NCBI GenBank assembly: GCA_947650365.1
Contig: OX393549.1
Span: 34,876,910-34,940,909, forward strand
DNA from: Chamaelirium japonicum
Lineage: Eukaryota > Streptophyta > Magnoliopsida > Liliales > Melanthiaceae
DNA length: 64,000 bases
Reading direction: 5' to 3'
A model generated the notes under the pieces. The model did no database searches and was not told where the DNA came from. It was given only the letters and a program-made list of their open reading frames with translations. The translations under genes were made by a program, and so were the position numbers. Below, piece after piece: positions 24,868-40,100 of this stretch. Position 1 is the stretch's first letter, and each line of letters begins with the position of its first letter.

Positions 24868-25083
24868 AACTAGTCGTACCGTATGGACATCTGGTCGTAC
24901 CATTTGGCCACTTGGTCGTACCTTTTAGACATCTGGTCGTACCATTTGGCAACTTGGTAATACCTTTTGGCCCCTTGGTCGCACCCTTTGGCCAATAATA
25001 CCTTTTGGGCACCTAGTCGTAACTTTTGGCCAATTGAGCCTACCTTTTGGCCACTTGGTCGTACCTTTTGGTACCTTATTGCC
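24868..25083. repeat. 21-bp minisatellite, array 2
   Basis: Units such as CATCTGGTCGTACCATTTGGC and CACTTGGTCGTACCTTTTAGA keep exact 21-bp spacing for most of the array. Flanks match array 1 (AACCATACAAAG, CCATAAA, GAATTGAT). Confidence 0.85.
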
Positions 25084-25391
25084 AGATATGGATAGCAAGC
25101 TCTCTCAGATGTACATTAGTCAAACTTCCAAATAGGAAATATTGTTTAATTGCTTAATAATTATTAGTTAGTAAACTTTTAATTTATGTTTTTGTTTTTA
25201 TTACTAGATGATTAACTATGAATATGGTCGAGGAGATTTTGCGTAGAACCTTGAGATTATAGGGCTGAGTAAACTTCCTCCAGGTAATATAATAATGCTA
25301 TATTTTAGAAAAATCTTACTTTTATAGTAAGTTTTCTTTGAATATATAGTATACCTATTGTTCTTATAATCTTTTTCAGTTTCTTAGTGAG

Positions 25392-26640
25392 AGAACTTTG
25401 GTTTGGGAACTCTAATTCTACAAAAGATTGTCGTTCGAGTTTTTAGCCAAAACTGTTCAACAACCAAATGTGAAAAGAGTTGGAGTATCCAATGTTTAAA
25501 AAGGCGTTTGAGGCTTACGCCTCGAGGCCCGCCTCAAGGTGAGGCGGTCATGTGCTGCCTCGAGGCCCACGCCTCAGCAGCCATATATAAAAAGCCTATG
25601 CCTCAGCCTTAACAGTAGTACACTTTCGTCCGAGGCGCGCCTCAAGGCGTACGCCTCTTGCACTAGGCGTGAAACATAGGACAGGGAGGGGTTAAAACCA
25701 ATGTTTGGTGTGGGAGGGCACTAAGGGTTTTATATGTAAATCGTCCACATAGACCATTTTTTCACCCATTGAAACCTCATAAACCTTTTTAGATCTCTTT
25801 AGGTTTTGAAACCCCCTTGTCTCCAAAAACCCAAAATCAAGATCTAGTGTTCATTTATTTACCGATTTTGATTCCGAAGTTGTATTCTTCTTCTTTGTGG
25901 ATCGTCTACCAACTACAAGTGAGACTGTGAAAGATAAAGCTTTGTTTCATGTTTAGAGGGATGGATCATGATCTTGTATCTTCTACTATGTTTTTCTATG
26001 TTTTTTTCTTTGTATTTTACCATTCTCATGTATTTGTTTTTTTTATAATCTTGACAATGTTAGTTTTATATTCGTATTTTATTGTTTGTTATTAATTGTT
26101 AGTTGCTACTTTAATTATTTTCTTGAGTATTAAAGAATTAAGCGTGTTTGAGCAATTTGACTTTCTATTTTGTTGTTAGATTGCTCAATGGAGTCCTCAA
26201 TCGTGTCATATAAGATATTTTCTAACACATTGTGATTTATTATACATATCTAGTTCAATTATTATTACACATTCAATAATAGTATTTATTATGATTTTTT
26301 TTTCTTTTTTAACCTTTTTTTTACCAAAACGCCTTGAAAAAATTCGAGGCTTACGTCTCGGTGCGCCTTGAGGCTTACGCCTCGCCTCTCCATAGGAAAA
26401 ACGCCTCGGTACGCCTTTCGCCTTTTTAAACATTAGGAGTATCAAATCCAAACCAAGAAGAGGAACATGTTGAAGAAGGAGAAGTTGAACAAGTTGATGT
26501 TCACACAATATAACTTAAGATTGCGGGAGCAACAACTTAGAAGACACGCTCCAAACTATGATCCAATTGTTCTTGACCATATCCTTCTGGAGAGTCTTGA
26601 TGAAGATTGGGTTGCTGATGCTTGAGTTGGAGCTGGAGCT
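25392..26640 (+). pseudogene. hAT transposase relic (C-terminal dimerisation domain), split by a MITE
   Basis: Before the MITE the frame reads LQKIVVRVFSQNCSTTKCEK and SWSI, matching the start of the hAT C-terminal dimerisation domain (usual form SQTCSSSGCERNWS). After it the frame resumes with IQTKKRNMLKKEKLNKLMFT and QYNLRLREQ (usual form HTKKRNRLEYQKLNDLVYVH). The two halves are out of frame with each other by a small deletion, and a TGA stop follows at about 26622. A GT...AG intron may precede it (about 25285-25378). No upstream catalytic region was found. Confidence 0.85.
25490..26435. mobile_element. hAT-type MITE rich in GAGGC/GCCTC, TSD GGAGTATC
   Basis: The ends CAATGTTTAAAAAGGCG and CGCCTTTTTAAACATTA form 16-bp inverted repeats, the outermost base differing. 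A perfect 8-bp duplication, GGAGTATC, lies at 25482-25489 and 26436-26443. Both subterminal zones are packed with GAGGCTTACGCCTCGAGGC-like motifs; the middle is AT-rich. It sits inside the dimerisation domain of a hAT transposase relic. Confidence 0.95.
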
Positions 26641-26940
26641 GCTGATATGGATGATGATAATTGGTTGCATGATGTTGGAGAGGGGTCTACTCGTTGGCTT
26701 CATTTCGATTTTTTGATCATTGCCTTCATTTCATTTATTGGCTAAAGTAGCACATGCAAAGGTCAAATCTATTTAACCTCAACGACAAAAACTCTATTAA
26801 AAGGAACACTAAGTAATTGTCGCATATTTCATTAGTCCCTCCAACTAAGTCTAATAAGTAACTAGTTTGAATGCAATGTTGGCTTTAGAAACATAAAAAA
26901 TGGATCACACAACCCGACCAAATTGGAAAGGGGCACCTAC

Positions 26941-27789
26941 CAGCTTCAATGCGGAGAGTGCCTGGCTGACATACAGTATGACCGTCAGCTTCTGCTGCAG
27001 AGCCACCAGGTTCCCCCGGGTGATGTTCAGCTCCTGCACCTGACTCGCAGAGCCCACCAGATCAATTGTCAGGATCCTTATCGTCTCCTTCAGGTCCCGG
27101 ATCCTGATGCACGCCTCCACTATCTCTCCATTGAGGCCCTGCAGCTGCCCCTGTGCCTCAAAGAACGAGTCCGACCGCAGCGCAATCTCCCGCACAAGGT
27201 GCATCTCCACCACGTCCAGGTACTGAGTGAGCCGCTCCTGGAGCACTACGTTCTCTGGACCTAACGGCGAGAAGGGGCACGCGGCCCGGAATGTCTCTCC
27301 GTCCTCCAGTGCGAAGTCCTCCTTGAAGAAGAGAGAAGGCACCTCACGCAGGCACGCCACGAGCGCCTCCCCCTGCCCCCGGACCTCACCGTCCACGGCG
27401 GTCTCCTTGGTGCTGTGGTTCCGAACGTCCTCGAAGCGGGAGTAGGGCTCCGATACCGAGGAGAGGTAGGGCTGGAAGTCGACGCGGCTCACCTCGGGGA
27501 GCGCTATGGAAGGGGTGATCGGCGCGAACTGGTCGGAGGCGGCGGAGGGGCCGGTGGGCCACCAGAGGGACCACGAAGCGTCGGAGCGCCCGGCATGGGG
27601 GTTGTTGAGGATGGAGGAGAGGCTCTGACTTACGGCGCTGCCGCTGCCTCCGGTGGCGGCGGAAGCGGCGAAGGACGGGGATTCGAAATCCTGGCCGGAT
27701 CGGCTGGAGGATGAGCTGGTGCGGCCGACGGAGACCGGATCGGAGGTCCGGAGGGGGGGCCTTCCCGGATGGGAAGGCGGCGCTTCCAT
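26941..27789 (-). CDS. VPS54: VPS54 exon 1 (GARP complex subunit), gene continues left
   Basis: VPS54 is the subunit specific to the Golgi-associated retrograde protein complex, which tethers endosome-derived vesicles to the trans-Golgi network. The ATG at 27789 opens 283 codons ending with SALKL at a GTAGGT donor (26940 leftward). Family hallmarks in order are a Ser/Gly-rich variable N-terminus, SLSSILNNPHAGRSDASW, EVSRVDFQPYLSSVSEPYSR, EALVACLREVPSLFFKEDFA, LTQYLDVVEMHLVREIALRS, FFEAQGQLQGLN and LQQKLTVILYVSQALSALKL, an N-terminal coiled-coil region. GC content is high at the 5' end and falls in later exons. The GTAGGT donor is followed by a 4.8-kb intron. Only exons 1 to 3 lie in the window. 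Recognition is from knowledge of the Arabidopsis family; identity is near certain. Confidence 0.95.
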
Positions 27790-27798
27790 CTCCTCGCT

Positions 27799-27810
27799 TC
27801 AGAGGAGCAT
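27799..27810 (-). promoter_or_regulatory. Minimal upstream ORF (M-L-L-stop) in the VPS54 leader
   Basis: On the minus strand ATGCTCCTCTGA ends nine bases before the main ATG at 27789. A four-codon uORF so close to the start could lower translation of VPS54, if the leader is transcribed through this point. Confidence 0.5.
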
Positions 27811-27960
27811 GGAGTTCGAGGTGCAAGAAAACCCTAATTGCAGACCGGACTGCCGAGATCTGACTGAAGGAGGGCGAGATAGCAGATCCGGTGGCGATCT
27901 GGTTAATGTGGAGGGAGACGACGGAGTGCGGGATTCAGATCTGAAGGAGAGGGAGATGAG

Positions 27961-27969
27961 TTTATTTAA
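27961..27969 (-). promoter_or_regulatory. TATA-like box upstream of VPS54
   Basis: TTAAATAAA on the minus strand lies about 170 bases upstream of the start codon, and the intervening leader contains the plant-typical TTAGGGTTTTC. The element is weak and only positional. Confidence 0.35.
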
Positions 27970-28015
27970 GTCGGGAAGGAGAGACGACACAGCGTTATCT
28001 TGCTCCGCGGTGTAG

Positions 28016-29388
28016 TTAGAATGGGCAGCTGCATCCCGTTTTCCACTTGATCGCCCGAGTCCAACACAGTAACCCTCACAAACAATGATGCATGCATATG
28101 GCTGGCAATGGATCAGAACCCGGCCTAGCCCAACTGAACCCGACCCATATGAAGCAGGTCTGGACCTACATCTAAAACATCATGGGAGACTTAGCCTTAA
28201 GTCCTTTTATCATATTCTATATTAACTAAAGGACATGCAATGCTTCAATACTAGTGCATGCCCGTACCGATTGGCACGAAGCGGGCATCTTCGTGCCAAT
28301 GGAGTGTAAAAAGTATGACCATCCATGGGCCCCTTTTTTGTAAGATCCAACAAAAGGGAAAGACTAGAATGCAAAATTCAAGTTCCTAAGTGAAGCCCTA
28401 ATCAAATTTCAACCCTTTCTTTGCATTAAAATTAGGGAAAATCATATCAAATTCTTCTAGGATTTACGATCCATTAGACAACTAAACAGCAATTGACAGG
28501 CTCATCTCTTCTATTGGATAAAAAACTCGAAGTAGGAAGACTGTGGTAACCAAAATGATTCACGGCGTGATATTGAACGGAACTGGAAAAAGATTGGGAA
28601 AAAAAATATGTACCCAGTAATTCCGATCGGGTTTATGGTTCAAAGGACCACGGATTATAAGGGAGAGGATTACGGTCGTCATACGGTCCCACTCCAACAA
28701 TCGATAAAAATGATAGAGCTTCAAGAATGTGGCGCGCTGTAGAGCGCTAAGATGTCATGTGTTGAGCTATCGAGCTAACGATATTGATTGTAGGAAGAAG
28801 AACTACACATCAATGGAGGGGGAGAGAGAGAGTTGACACAAGATATGGTGACGAAGTTCGGTCGAAGCCTATATCTCCATGTGGTAAGACTCAACCTTTG
28901 AATTCACCATCTCTGAGAAAAAGTAGAGCTACTCTCGACAGACCGAGGAGTACTTATACAAGTAGACAGAGGGTATAGTAGGCTTGACTGGAGTCTGAAA
29001 ACCAGCTGGCTCTGGGAGCTATGGAAAACAGAATGTGGAATGTCAAATAATGAAATTGGATCTGGAATATTTGTCAGGTCTGCTACCTATGGAGGTTTGA
29101 AAATATTCAGGGAATATTCTAGAAATTATTCTGGGGATATTCCTGGGAATATTCGAGAAATATTCTAGGGATATTCCTGGGAATATCCGAGGTTTTGGAA
29201 ATTATCTGGGGATATTTACCTGGCCCCGGATAGTGAGCGTGGGCCCCATACAGGGTTGCGGGTCCCACTGTGACTCTGTGGGGCCCCAAGTAGGGCTGCG
29301 GGTCCCATTGTAAGGGGTTTGCCGGATTTTGCACCCACAGATTCCATCGAGTTAAGCAGAATATAGGGAGTAATCATGGTCAAAAGTT
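28016..29388. other. Upstream flank of VPS54; short repeats only
   Basis: No gene was found. A perfect 12-bp hairpin (ATTGGCACGAAG, 7-base loop, CTTCGTGCCAAT) lies at 28270-28300. Around 29105-29215 the text GGGATATTCCTGGGAATATTC is repeated imperfectly, and at about 29235-29317 a unit of roughly 50 bp with GGGCCCCA and GCGGGTCCCA occurs twice. Confidence 0.55.
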
Positions 29389-29534
29389 ATAACCCTTGGA
29401 GAGAAGGAAGAGGGGCTTCTCTTACCTTCAGTTCTACAATCTCCAGTCAATGTTGAGAGTTTATAACCCTTGGAGGAAAGGAAGGGGGGCTTCTCTTACC
29501 TTCGGTTCTACAATCTCCAATCAATATTGAGAGG
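29389..29534. repeat. Two-copy tandem repeat of about 74 bp
   Basis: TATAACCCTTGGAG through CAATCTCCAGTCAATGTTGAGAG is repeated directly with a few substitutions, the second copy ending at the left edge of the solo LTR. Confidence 0.85.
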
Positions 29535-33640
<4,106 letters not shown>

Positions 33641-33663
33641 AGAGGTGACAAATCTTTGAGACG

Positions 33664-33664
33664 A

Positions 33665-33713
<49 letters not shown>

Positions 33714-33729
33714 GAGAGAGAGAGAGAGA

Positions 33730-33802
<73 letters not shown>
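33664..33802. repeat. Interrupted (GA)n tract
   Basis: GA dinucleotides with a few breaks (AAAG, ATCG, GCGTGGG) lie immediately to the right of the solo LTR. Confidence 0.95.
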
Positions 33803-33804
<2 letters not shown>

Positions 33805-34310
33805 AGAATAGGGGAGAGATCGTTGGAACGGCTCATCCATTCGATTAGATTGGATATAGACTTGGTGATTATTATTATTATTATTTTGATGCATCCCACT
33901 CATGTATCAATTAGACTGGACGGATAACTTGTCTCTGCACGATTTTGACAATGGCAGGGTTCTAAATAACCCAAACTGACGTAACATGTTATATAGATTA
34001 CACCAAGTTCCTCCCCGAACAACATATTCTATATCAAGTCGCTCACCCTTCTTCTACACCCTCAAATGATAAAACTGGCAAGAGTATTCATTCACCGGTT
34101 GACACTGTGCATGTGGCGGCTGCTACAATGATTTCACTGTAGCTGCTACAATGAAAACATTGCAGCAAGAGTATCAATTCAGATTGGTAAGAGTATCAAT
34201 TCAACGAATTGACATCGCTGCTATATTGATTCCACTTTAGCTGCTACAATGATTTCACAATAGTAAGGGTATCAGTTTGGTAAGAGTATCAATAAGCTAA
34301 ATGGATACTC

Positions 34311-34760
34311 CTATTTACATATAAACCCCTATAAAGTCAATATTTATATATAAACCCTTAAATAATTCAATATTTACATATCGACTCCTACAGTTAGTTG
34401 GCATCCAAAATGAAAGAATATTTTCAAAATATTTATTTGTTCGGTTGTTATTTCATTAATCTAAAGGGGAAATAACCGATTTACCCATGGTTTTAATTAC
34501 TTAAATTGACATATCTTTATTGAACATGCACTTTACCCAAAACAAACACAGACATAACCTGGATCTAACTTGGACCTAATCCGAAGAATTCTCACATTTG
34601 AGGGGTATTTACAGGGTTTAGGTAAAATATTAAGGATGAAATCAAAAATATTCTCTTGTTTTGGATGTCAGCTAACTACAGGAGTCAATATGTCATGTTT
34701 GAATGAATCGAGGGGTTGATATATAAATATCACTTTTATAGGGGTTTATATGTAAATTGA
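34311..34760. repeat. Long inverted repeat (palindromic MITE-like)
   Basis: The left arm 34311-34410 (TTTACATATAAACCCCTATA to AGTTAGTTGGCATCCAAAA) pairs with the right arm 34659-34760 (TTTTGGATGTCAGCTAACTA to TATAGGGGTTTATATGTAAA). About 250 bp separate the arms. The outer limits and any target duplication could not be fixed. Just left of it, CTGCTACAATGATTTCAC recurs three times (about 34118-34260). Confidence 0.75.
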
Positions 34761-35059
34761 GAATATTGTAGGGGTTGATTTGTTAAAAACCCTTTTTATT
34801 TAAAAGATTGAAAAAGTCAATAATTTCTGTTAGGTACTTGTTGTACAAATGTGTCCTTAGGAAGGACTTTAGCTAATATCCTAACAAACTGTATCCTTTA
34901 AATTAAATAAGGATATGTGGAGGGATTTAAGACTAATTAACCTAAATTTCATATTTGTACACGGACTCATACTTTATCCTATTTTGAAGAGGCTCCCTAT
35001 TCGTCCCCCGGTATGGATGCCATGGAGTGAAATTTACCTACTGGCACACCTATAGAGAC

Positions 35060-35650
35060 CGCCACTAGGCGATGAAACATAGATCACGACAAAGGGGGAG
35101 GGCGCCACCATCGGCGCTATATACATCACACCCCATCGGCCAAAAACCCAAGAGACACGAGCTAAAACAATAACAAAAAAGAAACAAACCAAAATTGGCG
35201 GCCCATCGCCATCTCCAGCATATCGACACCTTCAGATCGGAGTCGCAACCACCGCTGCTCCGCCATCGATCGCCACCATCCGCCAGGAGACCGCCCGTCG
35301 AGCCGAGGAGGCGCCCTAAAAAGCCACCGGCGGAGAACCTCACGTCGAGATCAGAATCTGACCATCCTGCAGCCCTCGATGGAAAATCAGACCCCGGTGC
35401 CGAGCGAGGGATGTCAGTCGACCGCGGGGGGAAGCCACTACTCTGGCGTGACGAACACAAAATCACCGACCGCGCGGAGTAGCCCCTATTCACAGGGGGG
35501 AAAGGAAAGGGGCCAAATCATATCCCCAGGCTGTGCGGATCCACCTCCCGACCTCCCTGGAGCCGTCGGTGGTGGCCAAGAGCAAGGCCAGAAGGAAACC
35601 CTAACACTAGGGGAAAGTGGGGGAGAAGTCGGCTCAACAATTATATGAAT
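35060..35650. other. GC-rich segment of unknown origin
   Basis: This stretch stands out by GC content from its AT-rich surroundings and is open on both strands for 90-140 codons, but no domain was recognised. It could be the 5' region of a retroelement or part of a decayed gene. Confidence 0.3.
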
Positions 35651-35934
35651 ATGCAGGGATGACCAATGTGTAGGAGAGTGGAAAAATGTGTGGAACATTC
35701 TCTAACCCTGATCTTTAATGTAGATTTATTGAGGAATTAGATTTTCAAGAAGGTGTTTACATGGATTTGCGGTTTTGAAGAAGAAGAGGTTTGTGGGGAT
35801 TGATCCTTCCATGCTTTGCACTTGATCGGCTTGGACTGACAGTCCTTCGCTTTTGATTTTTCAAGTTTTCTGAACTGAAAATGGAGGTTGAAGACTTGTT
35901 TGGAGCCTGGAGGTTTGATTCTCTTTTTCTCTCA

Positions 35935-36389
35935 GAGCATCTCCAACCGGCTCTGAAGCTCGGAGCACCTCCGAAGCAAGTGGGGCCCGCATTTTGCTGC
36001 CACCTCATCGGAGGCGTCCTTGTTGAGAGGTTCAGCTCCAACTGCCTCCGAACGGGATATCCGAGCCATTTGCATGAAACACCCTATATATTTACAAGTT
36101 ATCCAAAGTCTCCAAAGTTACACCAAATCTGTTAAAAAGTACATGTTTTGATATATATATAAAATAATTTATGAAGCTCCGGGGGGTTTTTTAAAAAAAG
36201 ACAGAATTTTTTATTCGTTCGGAGGTTCCGAAGGAGCTCTGGGCTTCGGAGGTCCGGGCCGCACGTGGCCTACATGGCATGCCACGTAGGCCTTCAGAGC
36301 ATCCTTCGGAGCCGGTTGGAGCGCCCATTTCTATTCGGAGTGCCACGTGGGCCTTCAGAGCTCGCCTACGGAGCCGGTTGGAGATGCTC
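35935..36389. mobile_element. PIF/Harbinger-like (Tourist) MITE
   Basis: Perfect 19-bp terminal inverted repeats (GAGCATCTCCAACCGGCTC) match a well-known plant Tourist-type terminus. Flanking trinucleotides TCA and TTA agree at two of three bases, suiting the TWA target of this superfamily. Near the right end a second copy of GGAGCCGGTTGGAG lies inside (36308-36321). Confidence 0.85.
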
Positions 36390-36609
36390 TTAGCTTTCTA
36401 CGTAGTTGCAACTAGCTCGGGTGCTTGTGCCCCCACAACCACCTCAAGCGGCACGACAATGCCCTCTCAGCAACCCCAAGAAAAGATAGGAATTAAGAAA
36501 GGAAGAGAAATGACTTCAATGGCTCATCCAGCGAATGGGTCTCTTCCACTTGCTCTGGAAAAATCCTCTCACTGAACATGAAGGGGAGCAAGAAGGATTG
36601 GGTGCCGAA

Positions 36610-37070
36610 TAGGGGTGGCAATGAGTTGGGTTGAGACATAGGTATAAGGGCAAAACACCCAATCTGAACCCGACCCGTTTAATAAACGGGTCAAAAACTT
36701 AAACCCAAACCCAAACCCAACCCGCCTAATAAACGGGTTGACCCAACCCAACCCAACCCGTTTACTAAACAGGTCGGGTCGGGGTGGCTCGGGTTGGGTC
36801 AACATAACCCATGTAAACCTGTCGAGTTGGGTCAAGACGGGTTGGATTGGTCCAGGTTGGTTCAGGTTGGGTCTGGTTGGGTTGACACGACCCATTTGGT
36901 AAACGGGTCAAGTCGGGTCAATCGGGTTATAAGTACAAACCCGAATCCGACCCATTAAATAAACAGGCCAATCGGGTCGACCAGTTTATGACCCGAACCC
37001 GTTTAGGCCAAACCCAAACCCGCTAACTTCGGGTCGGGTTGGCGGGTCGGATCAAGGATTGCCACCCCTA
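36610..37070. mobile_element. hAT-type MITE rich in AACCCGACCC, TSD GTGCCGAA
   Basis: The ends TAGGGGTGGCAAT and ATTGCCACCCCTA are perfect inverted repeats of classic hAT form. The 8-bp duplication GTGCCGAA is perfect (36602-36609 and 37071-37078). The interior is a dense mix of CGGGTTGGGTC and GACCCAACCCG. Confidence 0.95.
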
Positions 37071-37329
37071 GTGCCGAATGTGCGGTCCAAATATAGCAAC
37101 ATCACAATCGTCCTTGCAATGCACAGGATTGGTATACTAGTCAAATATTGATAATGAAATCCTTGTTGCTTCACTCAAAGCCGGGACGCAACAAACGCTA
37201 AGAAGTAACAAAGCAATTGATACCCAAATATTCAGAACAAATTGGAGTTAAGGGTTACAAAATACACACCAATTAGCCAACTGCACAAAAGAAACCAAAG
37301 TAACATGAACTTGGTTTGGTTTGACATGG

Positions 37330-37536
37330 TCATTTAACTTTCCTGAGCAATAGTCTGTACATTGGAGCTCCACGATCAACGACATGCTGCTCCCAATCGG
37401 ATCGAGCGCCAAATGGATTCTCCTTGATCCATCCCTCCTCATCGCCCCCATCCACGACAAGCTTACCCTTCCCGTGCATCATAAATTGCTCCCTCATCCT
37501 AGTGGCGACGGCCTTGATGTCTGATTGTAAGAAAAT
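37330..37536 (-). CDS. PGK-TrmB fusion gene, last exon
   Basis: After a GAAATTGCAG acceptor the exon reads IFLQSDIKAVATRMREQFMM and continues to KENPFGARSDWEQHVVDRGA and PMYRLLLRKVK, with a TGA at 37330-37332. The block QSD and the C-terminal NPFGxRSDWE are hallmarks of the TrmB family (tRNA guanine-N7 methyltransferase), the S/T-x-x-E element contributing to the substrate pocket. Phase 0 at its start fits the previous exon, which ends NGK. The 3' flank to 37078 is presumably 3' UTR, without a canonical AATAAA that I could place. Confidence 0.9.
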   Translation of the reverse strand: MFLQSDIKAVATRMREQFMMHGKGKLVVDGGDEEGWIKENPFGARSDWEQHVVDRGAPMYRLLLRKVK

Positions 37537-37624
37537 CTGCAATTTCATACCACCAGTACCTACTTATAACCAAATCTTCAAGTAAAATCTATATACTGTG
37601 TATGGTTCAGTATTGCAAACATGT

Positions 37625-37647
37625 TGTGTGTGTGTGTGTGTGTGTGA

Positions 37648-37723
<76 letters not shown>
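37625..37723. repeat. (TG)n-(GA)n tract within an intron
   Basis: TG dinucleotides (with one AT break) are followed by GA dinucleotides, within the 230-bp last intron of the TrmB gene. Confidence 0.95.
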
Positions 37724-37726
<3 letters not shown>

Positions 37727-37767
37727 GCAGAACTCTCCAGAAAGAAACACTTAATGATAAGGGATAC

Positions 37768-37866
37768 TTTTCCATTGGCTGTGAGCAGATCTATGATTGC
37801 TTCCACAAGTGTCCTCTGCACCATTCTCCATCTATGCTCTTCCCTGTTGAAGTCGGGATTTGGGCA
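37768..37866 (-). CDS. PGK-TrmB fusion gene, exon with the CPNPDF motif
   Basis: A TTCTCTATGTAG acceptor opens 33 codons: CPNPDFNREEHRWRMVQRTL then VEAIIDLLTANGK, closed by a GTATCC donor. CPNPDF occupies the position of the conserved P-D-P-W segment of bacterial TrmB, and the helix HRWRMVQRTLVEAI is typical of the plant relatives. Confidence 0.92.
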
Positions 37867-38230
37867 CTACATAGAGAATTTGGTTAGCTATAGATTCTGG
37901 ATATGGATTTCAAAAGTGATGGACAAGTGCACATTGCACTAACAGCTTAATTGAGGAGTTCATGGTGGCTGCAGGCAATGGCTTCATTATTTTACACTTG
38001 CTACGTATGCAGAGAATCCTCATATTAATGAGAAAACCAAGGGTTTAAAATCTTGATTGAAACAAAATGTTTCAGATTTTGTATTGGTCAAAAGAAAAAA
38101 GATCCCTAATCACATGGGGGTGAATCATTTTGCAGAAGACACATGCCCTTTTGCTTGTGTGTGTGTGTTTTAGGCCAAAATTTGGGACATGCCAAAACCA
38201 TTGCCAACCTGCTAAAAGTCCTTGGGATTC

Positions 38231-39135
38231 TTTTTTATTTTTTGAAGGATACATGCCTCGGTTTATTCAATAATCCGAATTTCGTTACAAATAACTTCTC
38301 GGACGCCCAAAGGTGTCGAGATAGAATCCCATGAGTGACATGAATGTCTTATGGATGACAGGCAAATTGGCTAGTGTGTGAGCTGCTACATTGGCCTTTC
38401 ATGGAGTATAGGAAAAGCTCGTAGCTGGATTTCGATTTGGTAAGGCATCTTGACTCTTGAATAGTCTTTGAAGTCTTTCTAATGCGCCATGATCGTTTCC
38501 CGGATTGTCGATGAGATCTACGATGGTTTAGCATCCCCTTCAATGATAAGATTTGTTATTCCAAGCTGTCCACCAAGAGATGTGCCTAATTTGAACGCCT
38601 CTGCTGTACCTCTGCCTTAAGAGGATTGTTAGAAACCACAAAGTCTGGAAGCACTTGAATAACTTGAGCATAGACAGAATGGACTGCGTATAACTTGAGC
38701 TCCAAGAATTGTGCCAATAAGAGATGATCTCGTTTTGTCGAATGCTCTTTGGGATCTACCCTTACATATGAACCAGAGGGTAGAGGTGAACTCAACAGAA
38801 CTATTTCCTGTCTTCTGATTCTGTAGCTAATGATCCAACCATTGTTGGATGGATTTCTCCCCACTGCTAGTGTTTAATCCCAAAGAGGAACCAAACCAAA
38901 CTGCTCCGACAAAAAAACAGGAAAATAATAAATGTTCAAGGGCCTCCTCCGTTTGACCACACTGAGGGCATATCGGACATGGATTCTCTTGACAAGAGCA
39001 ACTTTAGTGGAATCAATCTGATAGATTACGCCACAATAACATAATAATTTTTGGAGGAATGCTCTTAATCTTCCAGATGTTCTTCCATATGGGATTTTGG
39101 CGACTGCCAGTTGATGAAGAAGCTGACTCATCAAA
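38231..39135 (-). pseudogene. LINE 3' fragment (zinc-finger and RNase H region)
   Basis: The minus strand from 39135 reads pieces such as CPICPQCGQTEEALEHLLFS, the zinc-binding linker after a plant LINE reverse transcriptase, then degenerate RNase H-like sequence (LIIEGDAKPS). It ends in a short A-rich tail (minus strand, about 38243-38231). It is truncated at its 5' end and full of stops, within a PGK-TrmB intron. Confidence 0.75.
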
Positions 39136-39189
39136 TTGCTATCGGATGATTTTAGGCTAATTTTGACTTACACCCCCAAAATTATATGG

Positions 39190-39290
39190 TAATTAGTAAG
39201 CCCCCCCCCTTTAATTGTTATTAGACTTACCCCCCCCCAAATAACTATATGATAATTAGCAAGAATGGGACGGGGGGGGGGGGGGGGGGT
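39190..39290. repeat. Clustered C and G homopolymers
   Basis: Runs of C (about 39192-39200 and 39229-39238) and a G run (about 39270-39289) lie within 100 bp. AATTATATGGTAATTAGTAAG and ACTATATGATAATTAGCAAG are diverged repeats beside them. Confidence 0.8.
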
Positions 39291-40015
39291 ATCCCTAGAT
39301 ATCATATAGTTACATGTATGATATGTGTGACATCTTCAACATGAAATTGAATACCTCATTTCCTTTGTCCATGGCGATTGCTTGAAAGAAATATTCTAGA
39401 AAAGTCATCAAAGATCACACATGTTAAACATTATCACATCTTTGTATAAAAATTTCGAGGACAACTCACCATCGTTCCATCCATAAGTCAGATTGCTGAT
39501 GTCCTCATCAGGGTCTTTTCTTTTTGTCAGCAAAGGCAACTTCCAGTTAAAGCTCTCTACTTGTAGATATAATAGCTCGGAGAAAAGAGTATCATATTAT
39601 TATTTTCTAATTTTTGGGGAAGGGTATTCGATATTTTACTAAATGTAAAAGTTAAGGTTGACATTCAACTATAACAATGTGTTTATCAGCAATGTACAAA
39701 TTTGACAGTATAATAATGTAATTTGGAAAAAAAATAGATCAAAACAAAATGCTTTACTTCAATATTATTCCCTTAGGCATCTTATGTATTTGGAGGAGTC
39801 TTTGAATTTGCCTTTGATGTTGTGTTTAACTTCAACCACTTCTCCTCAAGACAGAAAATCAGTACTCTTCAAATTAAGAAGGTGATGGTTTTATTTTGTC
39901 TAGCGTTAAGTGTTGATTTGCAGTATGTTATTTGGTAAAACATTGGAAGACAACATATCCTTCAAATAAGAGGATCAAACTAAAGTTTATCGCATGAAGT
40001 TGTTGTCAGCCATAC

Positions 40016-40100
40016 CTGTATTGAAACAAGGATCAAATCTCCAGGATAACTTGAAACTATAGAGCGAAATGTGGAAGTTGCATTTGTTGATATGAAATAT
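40016..40100 (-). CDS. PGK-TrmB fusion gene, exon YFISTNATS
   Basis: An 85-nt exon between a TACATATTAG acceptor and a GTATGG donor encodes YFISTNATSTFRSIVSSYPG then DLILVSIQ. The first base completes the Gly codon begun in the preceding exon. In TrmB proteins this is the segment leading to motif IV. Confidence 0.92.

Noticed and set aside
26923-27714. Plus-strand frames overlapping VPS54 exon 1
   Set aside because: They are antisense shadows of a recognised, GC-rich coding exon.
35065-35493. Frames in the GC-rich segment as a protein gene
   Set aside because: Both strands are open, no domain or splice structure was recognisable, and composition alone explains the open frames.
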